Of a stretch of DNA of 64,000 bases, positions 45,339 to 54,568 are shown piece by piece (positions within the stretch are counted from its first letter, which is position 1; every line of letters starts with the position of its first letter). A program made the translations under genes and the position numbers. Source of the DNA: Mycobacteroides sp. LB1 (lineage in GTDB: Bacteria > Actinomycetota > Actinomycetes > Mycobacteriales > Mycobacteriaceae); contig NZ_JACCFF010000001.1 in assembly GCF_013449725.1 (NCBI RefSeq), positions 1,302,001-1,366,000 on the forward strand. Reading direction: 5' to 3'. The notes below the pieces were generated by a model. That model did no database searches and was not told the DNA's origin. It saw only the letters and a list, made by a program, of their open reading frames with translations.

Positions 45339-46586
45339 ATGACACAGCCAGCATTTGTCCAGAACATCCTGACTCGCCTCGCCGGCATGCGCCCTGGTGC
45401 GCGGGCGGGCCTGGTGACCGCTATCGGTGTGGTGCTTGTTGTGGTGGTGGCAGTTGCCGGAATCTTCGGCGCTCGCACCGTCTTTCCTGCGGTCAAGAAT
45501 ATGGTGATGCCCTACCTGGGAAATGCCCATATCCCGTTGTTGGACAACACCAGATCGCTCTGCGCGGACTTCCGCGACGGGTCCGGGCTGTACAAGGGAA
45601 ACAAGGTCCTGCTTCTCGGTGTCGAGATCGGGACGGTGTCAGCGGTCACCAACAAGCCCGACCACGTCGAGGTCGACTTCGAGATTCCGAATGACATGGA
45701 CCTGCCTGCCGATGTGGGGGCGGCGAGCTATTCACAATCGGTGATCACCAATCGCAGTATCGAACTCACCCGGTCGTGGAGCGAGGGCCCCAAATTTGCC
45801 GGAAACCAATGCATCTCACTGGAAAACACCAGAACACCGGTGACCGTCACCGAATCGTTCTCCGCCATCGGCGAACTTGCAGACACCCTGATGCAGGCAG
45901 CCCCCGGCCAAGATCCGGCGAATTCGCCGGGCGTGCAGGCGCTCAACAAGACCCTCAAGGGAGCCGCCCGATCACTTGACGGCGTGGGCCCCGGATTCAG
46001 AGAGATGCTCAACAACCTCACCGCCATGGTGGGAGATCCGTACAAGGCCGACGCCGACTACCGTCAGCTTTTCGAGAACAGCGCCATCGTCACCTCGAAC
46101 TGGCTGCAGTACTGGAACGAGTTCGCGGGCGTGGTCAAGGTGCTCCCCGATGTCGCCCGGTTGATCGCGGGCATATCGGACAACTTCGCTATCGGCCTTG
46201 ACTACCTCACCACCGTTCTTCCCACGGTGAACGGCATGGTGCAGCGCGCCGCCGGCCGGATATACAAGAACCTCTTCGACAAGATCGTGCCCTGGGTACG
46301 CGACATCCTCAACGCCTACACCCCGCATATCCTCACGTTCTTCAGCACCTTGCCACCAGTGATCAATTGGCTGGCCGATGACATCTACCTGCCCAACACG
46401 AAGACCCACAACGTCACCTATGTTCCTCCGCGCGTTGCCATCTCGCCGGAGCAGGCCAGCGCCATCTGCCAAAATCTGCGGGACCGGAACACCCCCGGAT
46501 CCCAGGCGGCGTGTGCACCCGGCACCGCGTCGGACCCAGTGACCCTCGGTTTGACCAACCTGATCATGGGAGCGGCACTGTCATGA
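45339..46586 (+). CDS. mceD: MceD-family protein
   Basis: This 415-residue protein has one helix (about 25-47), MCE domain SLCADFRDGSGLYKGNKVLLLGVEIGTV, a long helical arm, and a C-terminal tail with conserved-looking cysteines (SAICQNL, QAACAPG). ATG 45339 is chosen; TTG 45327 would overlap the mceC stop (TTGA), like the other junctions in this operon, and would add four residues. It belongs to the Mce hetero-hexamer. Confidence 0.88.
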   Translation: MTQPAFVQNILTRLAGMRPGARAGLVTAIGVVLVVVVAVAGIFGARTVFPAVKNMVMPYLGNAHIPLLDNTRSLCADFRDGSGLYKGNKVLLLGVEIGTVSAVTNKPDHVEVDFEIPNDMDLPADVGAASYSQSVITNRSIELTRSWSEGPKFAGNQCISLENTRTPVTVTESFSAIGELADTLMQAAPGQDPANSPGVQALNKTLKGAARSLDGVGPGFREMLNNLTAMVGDPYKADADYRQLFENSAIVTSNWLQYWNEFAGVVKVLPDVARLIAGISDNFAIGLDYLTTVLPTVNGMVQRAAGRIYKNLFDKIVPWVRDILNAYTPHILTFFSTLPPVINWLADDIYLPNTKTHNVTYVPPRVAISPEQASAICQNLRDRNTPGSQAACAPGTASDPVTLGLTNLIMGAALS

Positions 46587-47617
46587 TTCGACGCCTACTG
46601 ATCATCCTTTTCGCCACGGCATTCACCGTGGTCCCGGCGTGTTCGACCGAGGCCCTGGACCCCACCAAGATGCCCATGCCCGGCGCCTACATCCCCAAGG
46701 ACACCTACCGCCTCAAGATCGAGTTCTCCAGCGTGCTGAACCTGCCCGGAAGGGCAAAGGTCGACTCCGGCGGCGTACAGGTGGGCCTGCTGGATCGGGT
46801 GGAGCTCAGGGGCACCACTCCGGTCGCGTATATCGATGTCGATGGCAGCGCCACATTCCCGCAGAACGTCAAGGCCGAGCTCCGACAGGCCACCGTGCTC
46901 GGCGATATCTACATCGCCATGATCTCGCCCACCGATCCCGCCCCCGCCCACCTCAAGGACGGCGACACCATCGCGCTGGCCGATACGGTCCCGGCCGCGA
47001 ATGTGGAGGACCTCATGAGGTCCATGTCGAACCTGATCGGCGGAGGCAGCCTCAACACGATGCAGACCACGGTGGCCAATATGAACAGTTCCTTTCCCCC
47101 ACCGGAGGAGCTCGACCGCATCCATCGTTCGCTTGCCGGAATGGTCAATGATCTGTCCAACAACCAGGACACCCTCAACAAGATCCTGACCAACATGCAA
47201 ACCATCAGCGAGTCGTTCCGGGCCAACAAGGGAACATTTCGGCGGCTGCTTGCCGAGGGCCCGACCAAGCTGCCCGCACTGGCCAAAGTGGTACTGAGCC
47301 TGAGCGATCTGATCATCAACGGTGCACAACTCGGGCGGGAGGTCGGAGAGATCCTGGACTACCCCAACCTCATGCAGATCCTCTCGTACCTCACCCCGTT
47401 CATCCACACCACCTCGACCACCGACACCACCGTCCCGGTGCTCGGCGACAAGATGGTCCGCACCATCCGCGACAGAATCATCCCCTTCTTCAAGGATGGC
47501 GGCCCCAAGTACACCGTCACCGATATTCAAACCCCCGATGGCACATTGGGTGTCAGCCCCGGGGAACGTGCCGATTCGGTCATTCGCAACATGCAGACGA
47601 TGGGACTGGTGCGATGA
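46583..47617 (+). CDS. mceE: MceE-family lipoprotein (LprK-like)
   Basis: This 344-residue protein has a signal peptide ending in the lipobox VPAC, so C20 is probably lipidated, as in all MceE proteins. The MCE domain (YRLKIEFSSVLNLPGRAKVDSGGVQVGLL) is followed by a helical arm. ATG overlaps the mceD stop (ATGA). The lipid anchor is thought to fix one corner of the Mce complex. Confidence 0.9.
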   Translation: MIRRLLIILFATAFTVVPACSTEALDPTKMPMPGAYIPKDTYRLKIEFSSVLNLPGRAKVDSGGVQVGLLDRVELRGTTPVAYIDVDGSATFPQNVKAELRQATVLGDIYIAMISPTDPAPAHLKDGDTIALADTVPAANVEDLMRSMSNLIGGGSLNTMQTTVANMNSSFPPPEELDRIHRSLAGMVNDLSNNQDTLNKILTNMQTISESFRANKGTFRRLLAEGPTKLPALAKVVLSLSDLIINGAQLGREVGEILDYPNLMQILSYLTPFIHTTSTTDTTVPVLGDKMVRTIRDRIIPFFKDGGPKYTVTDIQTPDGTLGVSPGERADSVIRNMQTMGLVR

Positions 47618-48687
47618 GGCTCAACGTGCTGGTCACCCTCGCGGTGCTCTCGATCATCTCGCTTGTCGGCGCCGTCTATATGGCGTTTGGTGTACTCGAC
47701 ATCGCCTCCACCAACAAGACCCATCGCATGACGCTCATGCTGGAAAGTTCGGGTGGATTGATGTCCACCTCTCAGGTCACACTGCGGGGAATCAAGGTGG
47801 GTCGGGTCACCGACATTCAAGCCACCCCCACAGGTTTGGCAGTATCGATGGCCCTCGACAGCGGCTATCCCATCCCCGTCGACAGCCAGGTGAGCGTCCA
47901 GAACCTCTCGGCCGCGGGCGAACAGTATGTGGAGTTCAAACCCGTTCGTATCGAACCCCCGTACTACAGCGACGGCGCCGTGATCCCCGCCTCGAAGGCA
48001 GCGCCCGTATACACCGTGAGCGATCTGCTGCAGAAGGGCAACGCGCTCATACAGGCCATGAACGCCGACGACCTGGAGATCACGCTCAACAACGTGGCGG
48101 CGGGAATCATGGACAACACCAAGACCATCGACCAGTTAGCCACCACCGCAGGTCTATTCGCGCAGATGGTGAAGGATGACAAGCACTACCTGGCACAGCT
48201 GATCGGCAATACGTCGACCCTGACTAACGGTCTCGGGGATATCCGTGCCGGCGAGATCATGAAGCAATCCGCCAAAACCGTCCCGGCCAGCATGGACGGC
48301 CTGGTGGCCCTGGTGAAGGTGATCGAGAAGCTCGAACCGCTCGTCGAAGCCGGCATGGGCGACGGGAAGCCGCTGACCGACCTCGTGGACAAGCTCTTCG
48401 ACTATGTCAATGCCCTATCTGAACCGCTCTCGGAATTCGTGACGGTCCTCGAGCCGATCGTCGCTCCGCTACGCGATATCAAGTTGGACGCCGGGCACTG
48501 GCTGGACTTTTGGGATTCGACATTCAACAACCAGGGCGGAGTACGAGTCCACCTCGGCGTGCCCGAGTCGCCACAGCCCGACTCACCCCCGGCAGCAGCC
48601 AAACCCGCCCCACCAGGATCACAACCAGCCGCACCCACAACAACCGCGGCGCCACACACAGCGACAGCAGGAAGGCCCGGATCATGA
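47614..48687 (+). CDS. mceF: MceF-family protein
   Basis: This 357-residue protein has an N-terminal helix (5-30), MCE domain THRMTLMLESSGGLMSTSQVTLRGIKVGRV, helical arm, and a Pro/Ala/Thr-rich tail (from about residue 320). ATG overlaps the mceE stop (ATGA). It completes the A-F set. Confidence 0.9.
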   Translation: MRLNVLVTLAVLSIISLVGAVYMAFGVLDIASTNKTHRMTLMLESSGGLMSTSQVTLRGIKVGRVTDIQATPTGLAVSMALDSGYPIPVDSQVSVQNLSAAGEQYVEFKPVRIEPPYYSDGAVIPASKAAPVYTVSDLLQKGNALIQAMNADDLEITLNNVAAGIMDNTKTIDQLATTAGLFAQMVKDDKHYLAQLIGNTSTLTNGLGDIRAGEIMKQSAKTVPASMDGLVALVKVIEKLEPLVEAGMGDGKPLTDLVDKLFDYVNALSEPLSEFVTVLEPIVAPLRDIKLDAGHWLDFWDSTFNNQGGVRVHLGVPESPQPDSPPAAAKPAPPGSQPAAPTTTAAPHTATAGRPGS

Positions 48688-49472
48688 CCGACATCGACGA
48701 GCGCAAGCTCACTCTGGATGACGCAGATCCCGAGGAACTCTCGGAGACCACCGACGAGGCAACCGAGGGCCCTGCGAAGGCCAAAGAGAAGCCCGCAAAG
48801 CGTTCGAAAGTCGTTGAAAACGAATCCGATACGGATACACCGGACAGCGGCGCCAATATCTGGAAGTGGTTTGCCATCGGCCTGCTCGCCGTGGGCATCC
48901 TCGGAGCTGTTCTCGGGATCTGGCAATACCAGAAGTTGTCCGACACCCTCGCCGCTACCCGCGCAGGCGATACCGAACGCACCGCGGCCACCGATGCGGC
49001 ATCCGCATACGCGATGAAGTCGCTCACCTACAGCTACGAAGATCCCGAGAAGTTCTTCAAGAACGTCAAAGAAGGTGCCGCCGAGCCGCTTCAGAGCAAG
49101 TACAGCGATGCCGAGAAGCTCCTCAAGGCCATCATGCTGCAGGCGCAGGTGACGTCCAAGGGCGAGATCATCGCCTCGGATGCGGTGGCGCAACAGAACG
49201 GCATCTACCAGGTTGTGGTCACCACCCGGCAGACCACCCGAAACGTGCAGAATCCGGAGCCACGGGCCACCACGCTGGTCTTGCAGATCACCGTCAAAAA
49301 AGACGGTGACGGATGGCAGGTGACCGATATCGGCCCCAAGAATGCCAGCTCCACCGGCACCATCATGCATCCCGGCGACCAGAAGCTGCTTCCCGAGGAG
49401 CTGGCCCCGGCGCCCGGCAAGGTGCCCGCTCCTAGCCTTCCGCCGCTGCCGACGCTTCCCGGTCAGAAGTAG
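48684..49472 (+). CDS. Mce-associated membrane protein (Mam)
   Basis: This 262-residue protein has an acidic, disordered cytoplasmic head (1-62), one helix (65-85) and an extracytoplasmic alpha+beta domain like NTF2/SnoaL (about 95-240), as in Mce-associated proteins that stabilise Mce complexes. ATG overlaps the mceF stop. The Pro-rich end (PAPGKVPAPSLPPLPTLPG) may be flexible. Confidence 0.85.
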   Translation: MTDIDERKLTLDDADPEELSETTDEATEGPAKAKEKPAKRSKVVENESDTDTPDSGANIWKWFAIGLLAVGILGAVLGIWQYQKLSDTLAATRAGDTERTAATDAASAYAMKSLTYSYEDPEKFFKNVKEGAAEPLQSKYSDAEKLLKAIMLQAQVTSKGEIIASDAVAQQNGIYQVVVTTRQTTRNVQNPEPRATTLVLQITVKKDGDGWQVTDIGPKNASSTGTIMHPGDQKLLPEELAPAPGKVPAPSLPPLPTLPGQK

Positions 49473-49475
49473 GCA

Positions 49476-50285
49476 ATGCTCCGACGTATGCATGGTCTGG
49501 GCGCTGGCATCGCCGCGGCTGCCCTGCTCGCTTCGGCGCAGGCGATCCACCCGGTTGCCGTGGCACGGGCGGCATTGCCGCCCTGCCCCAGCAGAGCCAC
49601 GATGATCGTCCCGGAGCGCTCTATGGCACATACGGATTGCCGCCTGTCGGCCGCCGACGGCACGGGAATCACCTTTGATGTCGAGTACTGGAAACCGCTC
49701 CCCGATAACAACGACGCCCCCGACTATCCGCCGCTGTCGGTCAAGGTCACCATCAAGGACGCCTCCGGCAAAAAGTTGCAAGAGGCCAACGAACTGCTGG
49801 AGCCGTCCAGCCCCGCGCCGGTCGGCTTACAGGACATCGACGGGGACGGCCGGGACGAGATGATCATTCCGATCGCCACCCGTGTCATGAACGGCGCTGT
49901 GAACAGCCGGTTTTCGGTGTGGCGCGCCGAGAAGCAGACAACCCACTTCGAGCGGGTTCAGATGTTCGGACAGGCCATCTACCCCAGCGGCGACGGCTAC
50001 GTCGTGGTCAACAGCGGCGCATTCTCCAGCCGCGACCTCGACTTCTACCTACCCACCGCGGCCGGGTACACCCACATCATCACCCTGACGATGACTGCCG
50101 AAGAAGTGGACCCGGACACCCGCAAGGTGCTCACCGCAAGCTGCATGGTGCACAAGCAAGCTGGCCTCGGCGCCATCGACATGGACTGGCAGGACTCCAC
50201 CGTGTTCTGTGATTCGCCTGCAGCCAAATCGATTTGGCCCGGTGCCGAGCGGGTGGAGACCAACCGCCGCGTCCAGGGCCGCTAG
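49476..50285 (+). CDS. Secreted beta-propeller-like protein at the end of the mce operon
   Basis: This 269-residue protein has a signal peptide (to about residue 33). It contains LQDIDGDGRDEMIIPI (about 113-128), an FG-GAP/VCBS-type calcium loop (DxDGDGxDE), and cysteines (PPCPS, TDCRL, ASCMV, VFCDS) probably in two disulfides. It starts 3 bp after mam, so it belongs to the operon. Calcium binding and contact with Mce proteins are inference. I do not recognise it as a standard Mce component. Confidence 0.7.
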   Translation: MLRRMHGLGAGIAAAALLASAQAIHPVAVARAALPPCPSRATMIVPERSMAHTDCRLSAADGTGITFDVEYWKPLPDNNDAPDYPPLSVKVTIKDASGKKLQEANELLEPSSPAPVGLQDIDGDGRDEMIIPIATRVMNGAVNSRFSVWRAEKQTTHFERVQMFGQAIYPSGDGYVVVNSGAFSSRDLDFYLPTAAGYTHIITLTMTAEEVDPDTRKVLTASCMVHKQAGLGAIDMDWQDSTVFCDSPAAKSIWPGAERVETNRRVQGR

Positions 50286-50801
50286 CTAGCGGGTGTCCAG
50301 CAGCTTGATGAGTGACCGCAAGCCCGGACGTAGCCCCCAGGTGAAAACCACTCGGAGGAGGGGCTGCAGCCAATGCAGCGGCAGCCAGGACACAAAGCGC
50401 GGGGTTATCGCAACGGTCCAGTCAAGCGTGCAGCCATCGGGAATGCTGGTGAGCACGTAGTCCTCGGCCCACAGCCCCAGCAATGGCCAGCTGCCCGCCA
50501 CGGCGGAGTAGGTGATGCGATGCGGCGGCTCATACCGCCAGAACCTCTCCCGTTGGATCCACAGAAACCGCCATGGCGCCGAGACCGTGCCCATCTCCCG
50601 CTCCATGCCAACACGCCGTTCCGGTTCGTCGTAGCGCACACCGCAACCGAACGGGAGCCAGGACCAGGCACGGTCACCATCCAGCGCTGCCCACACCCGG
50701 TCAATAGGCGCATTGAAGGTGTGCGACGTGTGCAGCACGATGGCCGCCGATTCGAACGCGGAATCGTCCGCCATGGAGACGGAAAACTTGGGTGCAAGCA
50801 T
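50286..50801 (-). CDS. SRPBCC (START-like) protein, second copy
   Basis: About 171 residues, similar in layout to the 30653 protein: TFNAPIDRVWAALDGDRAWSWLPFGCGVRY, central FWRYEPPHRITY, and WTVAITPRFVSWLPL before a C-terminal helix. The start is uncertain: TTG 50819 would overlap the monooxygenase stop (TTGA), while ATG 50801 and ATG 50774 are alternatives. It is the last gene of the mymA-like operon. Its stop abuts that of the mce-operon tail gene. Confidence 0.72.
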   Translation of the reverse strand: MLAPKFSVSMADDSAFESAAIVLHTSHTFNAPIDRVWAALDGDRAWSWLPFGCGVRYDEPERRVGMEREMGTVSAPWRFLWIQRERFWRYEPPHRITYSAVAGSWPLLGLWAEDYVLTSIPDGCTLDWTVAITPRFVSWLPLHWLQPLLRVVFTWGLRPGLRSLIKLLDTR

Positions 50802-50815
50802 CGGCCGGCTCACCC

Positions 50816-52387
50816 TCAAACAGTTGCCTGCGAACGATCCACGGCTGCAGCAGAATCGGCATTCGCAAGGCGCTGTCCATATGCGTAGTCATCGGCGGGG
50901 AATTTCCGCGCCGCCCGACGCGCCTGCAGCGTCGTGGTGGGCCGCAGGAGCGGGACGTCGTCGTCGGCGTTTTTCCAGTACGACCGCACATTGTTATTGA
51001 GTTCGGTGAAGTAGTACTTCAGGTTGCGACCATTGCGCAGCATGCTCTGGTGGAACCGATCCAGCGCCTCCTGCCGTACCTCCATGCGCGTGGCTCGGCG
51101 TTCACCCGCGAGCGAGATGGCGCGGATAATGTGGGTCACGGCAGTGTCGGCGAGCCCGTGCCATCCGCCGTTGCCGGTCCAGGAATACGGCCCGACGATA
51201 ATCCAGCGGTTCGGGAAGCCGGTGATCGAAACGCTTTCATACGCCTGCATCCCGCGGGCATTGAAGAAGTCGCCGAGGTCCTTCCCCCCGGCTCCGACGA
51301 CACGCCCCCGTTTGTACGAGGCCGGCTCGGAGAACAGGTCGAAACCCGTTGCCGTGATGAGAAAGTCCGCCTCATAGACGGTCCCGTCGGTGGTCCGGAC
51401 TCCTTCGGGCACCACCTCGGCGATCGGGGTGGTGACCAGCGAGCAGTGCGGTTTGTTGAAAACCCTCGGGAAGTCGGAGTTGAGTGTCGGGCGGTTCCCG
51501 AACGGCCCGAAAGACGGGAGCAGCTCGCGGGCCACGTTCTGATCGCGGACCACAGCACGCAAATACGCGCCGTACAGTGCACGGCCGGCACGGTCGAAGG
51601 CCCGCATCAGCGGCCGCATAACGGCCCCCGGGGTGTGGATCATGAACCACAGCCCGAGGCTGCCGCCCAACAGGGCTCCCCACTCGATCACCGAGAAAAG
51701 CCCCGGGATACGCAGTGCCCGTTGGGCAATCACCGGGATCCGGAAATCGGGTTTGGGGATGCAATAGACGGGTGTCCGTTGGAACACCACGAGCGATTCG
51801 GTGTCGTCCGCTATCGCGCCGCATAGCTGAACACCGGTGGCTCCGGTGCCTATCACCGCCACCCGCTTGTCCCGCACATCGTGCTCGGGCAGCCACTGCA
51901 CCGGCGTTACCCGGGTGCCCGTGAAGTCATCAAGACCCTTGATACCGGGTTGCTTCGGGTCGAAAAAGGGGCCGATCGCGGAGATCACGAACCGCGCGGT
52001 GATCACCGCGCCATCGGCGAGAATCAGGCGCCAGTAATGGTTCTCCTCGTCCCACTCTTCGGTGCGCACCTCGACACCAAAGCGGAAGTGCGGCCTCAGA
52101 TTGAACCTTTCGGCAGTCCGCTGGTGATACGCCTGCACCTCGGCGCCCGGGGCGAATACGCGGGACCACTGTGGGTTACGGAAGAACGGGAACTGATAAA
52201 TCACCGACGGGATGTCGACCGCGATACCCGGGTATACGTTGTCGCGCCACGTCCCACCCAAATCCGCGGCCCGGTCGAGGATCACGAAATCCTCGATACC
52301 CGCCTGTTGGAGACGCACACCGGCGCACAGACCTCCGATACCCGCACCGATCACGACAACGTGATGATCGGGAGTTGATGCCGTCAT
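50816..52387 (-). CDS. Flavin-containing monooxygenase (BVMO-like), operon copy 2
   Basis: This 523-residue class B monooxygenase has the FAD motif VVVIGAGIGGLCAG, LGGTWRDNVYPGIAVDIP, and NADPH motif GTGATGVQL. The fingerprint region is FTGTRVTPVQW, with Thr in place of the catalytic His. ATG 52387 has GAGGAG 8 bp upstream, so the in-frame residues before it are excluded. It follows an SRPBCC gene and a related monooxygenase in the same operon. Confidence 0.88.
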   Translation of the reverse strand: MTASTPDHHVVVIGAGIGGLCAGVRLQQAGIEDFVILDRAADLGGTWRDNVYPGIAVDIPSVIYQFPFFRNPQWSRVFAPGAEVQAYHQRTAERFNLRPHFRFGVEVRTEEWDEENHYWRLILADGAVITARFVISAIGPFFDPKQPGIKGLDDFTGTRVTPVQWLPEHDVRDKRVAVIGTGATGVQLCGAIADDTESLVVFQRTPVYCIPKPDFRIPVIAQRALRIPGLFSVIEWGALLGGSLGLWFMIHTPGAVMRPLMRAFDRAGRALYGAYLRAVVRDQNVARELLPSFGPFGNRPTLNSDFPRVFNKPHCSLVTTPIAEVVPEGVRTTDGTVYEADFLITATGFDLFSEPASYKRGRVVGAGGKDLGDFFNARGMQAYESVSITGFPNRWIIVGPYSWTGNGGWHGLADTAVTHIIRAISLAGERRATRMEVRQEALDRFHQSMLRNGRNLKYYFTELNNNVRSYWKNADDDVPLLRPTTTLQARRAARKFPADDYAYGQRLANADSAAAVDRSQATV

Positions 52388-52427
52388 ATGGGACTCCTCA
52401 CTGAAGCTGGACATGTGATTCAACCGC

Positions 52428-52985
52428 CTACCGAATCGCCATCTTGAGAACTGCCCGCATGAACGGGCGGACCACGAAAGCGGTCCAGCGCAGCGGGAAC
52501 CAACCAATCCACTGCGGTGTCAAGGCCACCGTCCACTGCACCTTGGTGTTGGCCCCCTCCGAAAGGATGACCCAGCGCTCCCCAAAAGATGTCAATAACA
52601 AGGGAATCGACAAACCTGTCCCCACGGCGACAAGCTCTTTGGCCGGGTCATTGCGGACAATGCGCTCGCTGAGCGCGATAAGGACAGCCCGGTAACTCAG
52701 GTCGAGCCCTGCGATATGGGGCCCGGTGACAAACGGCACTACACCGAGATAGTCACCTGCGCTGAGCTGTTGCCACACATGCTCGGCGGGAGCGGGAACC
52801 GTTGTCTCCACTGTCGCAGCCCAGGTGGCGCCCTTGTCGAAGTAGGCATCGACATCGGGACCGACTCCTGATACCTCGAAGCGCTGTGGCCCCTTGGTCC
52901 CGGATGCCAGCGCACCGAGCACTGCCGCCGCGATCACACCGCCGATGATCACCAGCACCGCTGCGATCCCGAGCAACAATGGCAT
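52428..52985 (-). CDS. Membrane-anchored SRPBCC protein
   Basis: At 185 residues it has an N-terminal hydrophobic helix (about 3-28), so unlike its two relatives it would be anchored to the membrane. The SRPBCC body has ATVETTVPAPAEHVWQQLSAGDYLG and WTVALTPQWIGWFPLRW near the end. The NT-WTVAxTPxxxxW block links it to the 50286 and 30653 proteins. It lies between two monooxygenase genes. Confidence 0.72.
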   Translation of the reverse strand: MPLLLGIAAVLVIIGGVIAAAVLGALASGTKGPQRFEVSGVGPDVDAYFDKGATWAATVETTVPAPAEHVWQQLSAGDYLGVVPFVTGPHIAGLDLSYRAVLIALSERIVRNDPAKELVAVGTGLSIPLLLTSFGERWVILSEGANTKVQWTVALTPQWIGWFPLRWTAFVVRPFMRAVLKMAIR

Positions 52986-53017
52986 GGACACGTGTCTCCT
53001 TCTTCGAAGTGAATCGA

Positions 53018-54568
53018 CTAGTTCGCCTGGACAGCAGTTGTTTTCAGGACCGTACCGCCCTCTCCCGAGGCCGATGGCCGCTCGAAGCGGAAGTCCTCGA
53101 GCGGGAACCGCTTACTGGCCCGTGTGGATTGGTAGGCCGTCGTGGGACGCAGGAATGAGAAATCACCATGGCGGTCGATGTAATAGGAGTTGGCGTTGAC
53201 ACAGGCGCGCCCGTGCATAAGCGTCGACTCCGCCTTGGGCGCGATGAACTCAAAAAATCTGTTGTTGGCCTCTTCGGTCACCGCGAAGGCCGTCGCACCA
53301 CGCTTATGCGCCTCGGTGATAACCCGCACTGCGATACGGGTCGCGTTCTCTACCATGACATGCCACGAGCTTCCGCTCCACGCGAACGGACCGAAAACCA
53401 TGAAGGTGTTGGGCAGCTGAGGCATCGTCACGCCCTCGTACGCCCTGGCACGGTTGTTCTCGTAATAGTCGGCGAGATCGAACCCGTTACGCCCCTTGAC
53501 AGGACGGGCGCGATAGACCTCTGGACTTTGAGACATCTCAAACCCGGTGGCGAGCACGAGGACGTCGATCTCCCGATGCACACCAGCCTTGGTGATGATC
53601 CCAGTCGGGGTGATTTCCGCGATGGGGTCGGTAACCAGATCCACATGCGGCTGGGTGAAGGTTCGGTAATAGACGTTGGAGACACTCGGGCGCTTACACC
53701 CGAAGCCATACGGCGGTGTCAATTTCTTGCGGAGCTCACGATCGCGGACCTGCGTGAAAAGGAAGGCCCGGCACGCCCAGTTCGGCACTAGCGTTATTGG
53801 CGCGATCTGCTTGCCGTACACCGTGATCGCCACCAGACCAACCTCCACCGCGGCCGCAGCGATCCCCCGGATCAGAGACTGCAGACCGGGCACATGCTTC
53901 AACGCCCAACGGGCGATGCGCGGTATCGGGAAGTCGGGCTTGGCAAAGACCCAGATGGCTCGGCGCTGGTACACATCCAGATGCGAGGCCACGCGCGCCA
54001 TTTGCGGAATCAGTTGTACCGAGGTGGCCCCCGTGCCGATCACGGCAATCCGCTTACCCTTCAGAACGTAATCATGGTCCCAGTTCTGGGATTGAATTAC
54101 CTTGCCCTCGAAGGAGTCCAGACCGCTGATGTCCGGCACCTTCGGCTCGACGAAGGCACCGACGGCGGTGATGACAAACCGTGACGTGATGGTCTGGCCA
54201 TCGGCGAGGGTAAGCCACCACAGGTGATTGTCCTCGTCCCATACTCGCTTCATGACCTCATGGCCCAACCGCAGATGGTCGTTCAGACTGTATTGGTCCA
54301 CCAAGCCCGCGATGTACTGCTGCACCTCGCGCCCCTTGGGGAAGGTGCGGGACCAGTTGGGGTTCTTCGCGAACGAGAACTGGTACACGATCCCGGGGAC
54401 ATCGACGGCGACATCGGGATAGTGGTTGTTGTACCAGGTACCGCCGATTCCGTCTGATCTCTCCAGGATGACGAAGTCGGTGAGGCCGGCCCGCTTCAAC
54501 CCGATGGCGGCACCCAGACCGCCGATTCCTGCGCCGATGATGACGGTTTCATGCTCGGGGGTGGTCAT
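53018..54568 (-). CDS. Flavin-containing monooxygenase (MymA-like)
   Basis: This 516-residue protein has FAD motif VIIGAGIGGLGAAIGLKRAG, IGGTWYNNHYPDVAVDVPG and NADPH motif GTGATSVQL. The fingerprint is FEGKVIQSQNW, with Gln instead of His. The order hydrolase-SDR-monooxygenase in this operon is that of lipR-sadH-mymA around M. tuberculosis Rv3083, so it is the best MymA candidate here. ATG overlaps the SDR stop (ATGA). Confidence 0.88.
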   Translation of the reverse strand: MTTPEHETVIIGAGIGGLGAAIGLKRAGLTDFVILERSDGIGGTWYNNHYPDVAVDVPGIVYQFSFAKNPNWSRTFPKGREVQQYIAGLVDQYSLNDHLRLGHEVMKRVWDEDNHLWWLTLADGQTITSRFVITAVGAFVEPKVPDISGLDSFEGKVIQSQNWDHDYVLKGKRIAVIGTGATSVQLIPQMARVASHLDVYQRRAIWVFAKPDFPIPRIARWALKHVPGLQSLIRGIAAAAVEVGLVAITVYGKQIAPITLVPNWACRAFLFTQVRDRELRKKLTPPYGFGCKRPSVSNVYYRTFTQPHVDLVTDPIAEITPTGIITKAGVHREIDVLVLATGFEMSQSPEVYRARPVKGRNGFDLADYYENNRARAYEGVTMPQLPNTFMVFGPFAWSGSSWHVMVENATRIAVRVITEAHKRGATAFAVTEEANNRFFEFIAPKAESTLMHGRACVNANSYYIDRHGDFSFLRPTTAYQSTRASKRFPLEDFRFERPSASGEGGTVLKTTAVQAN

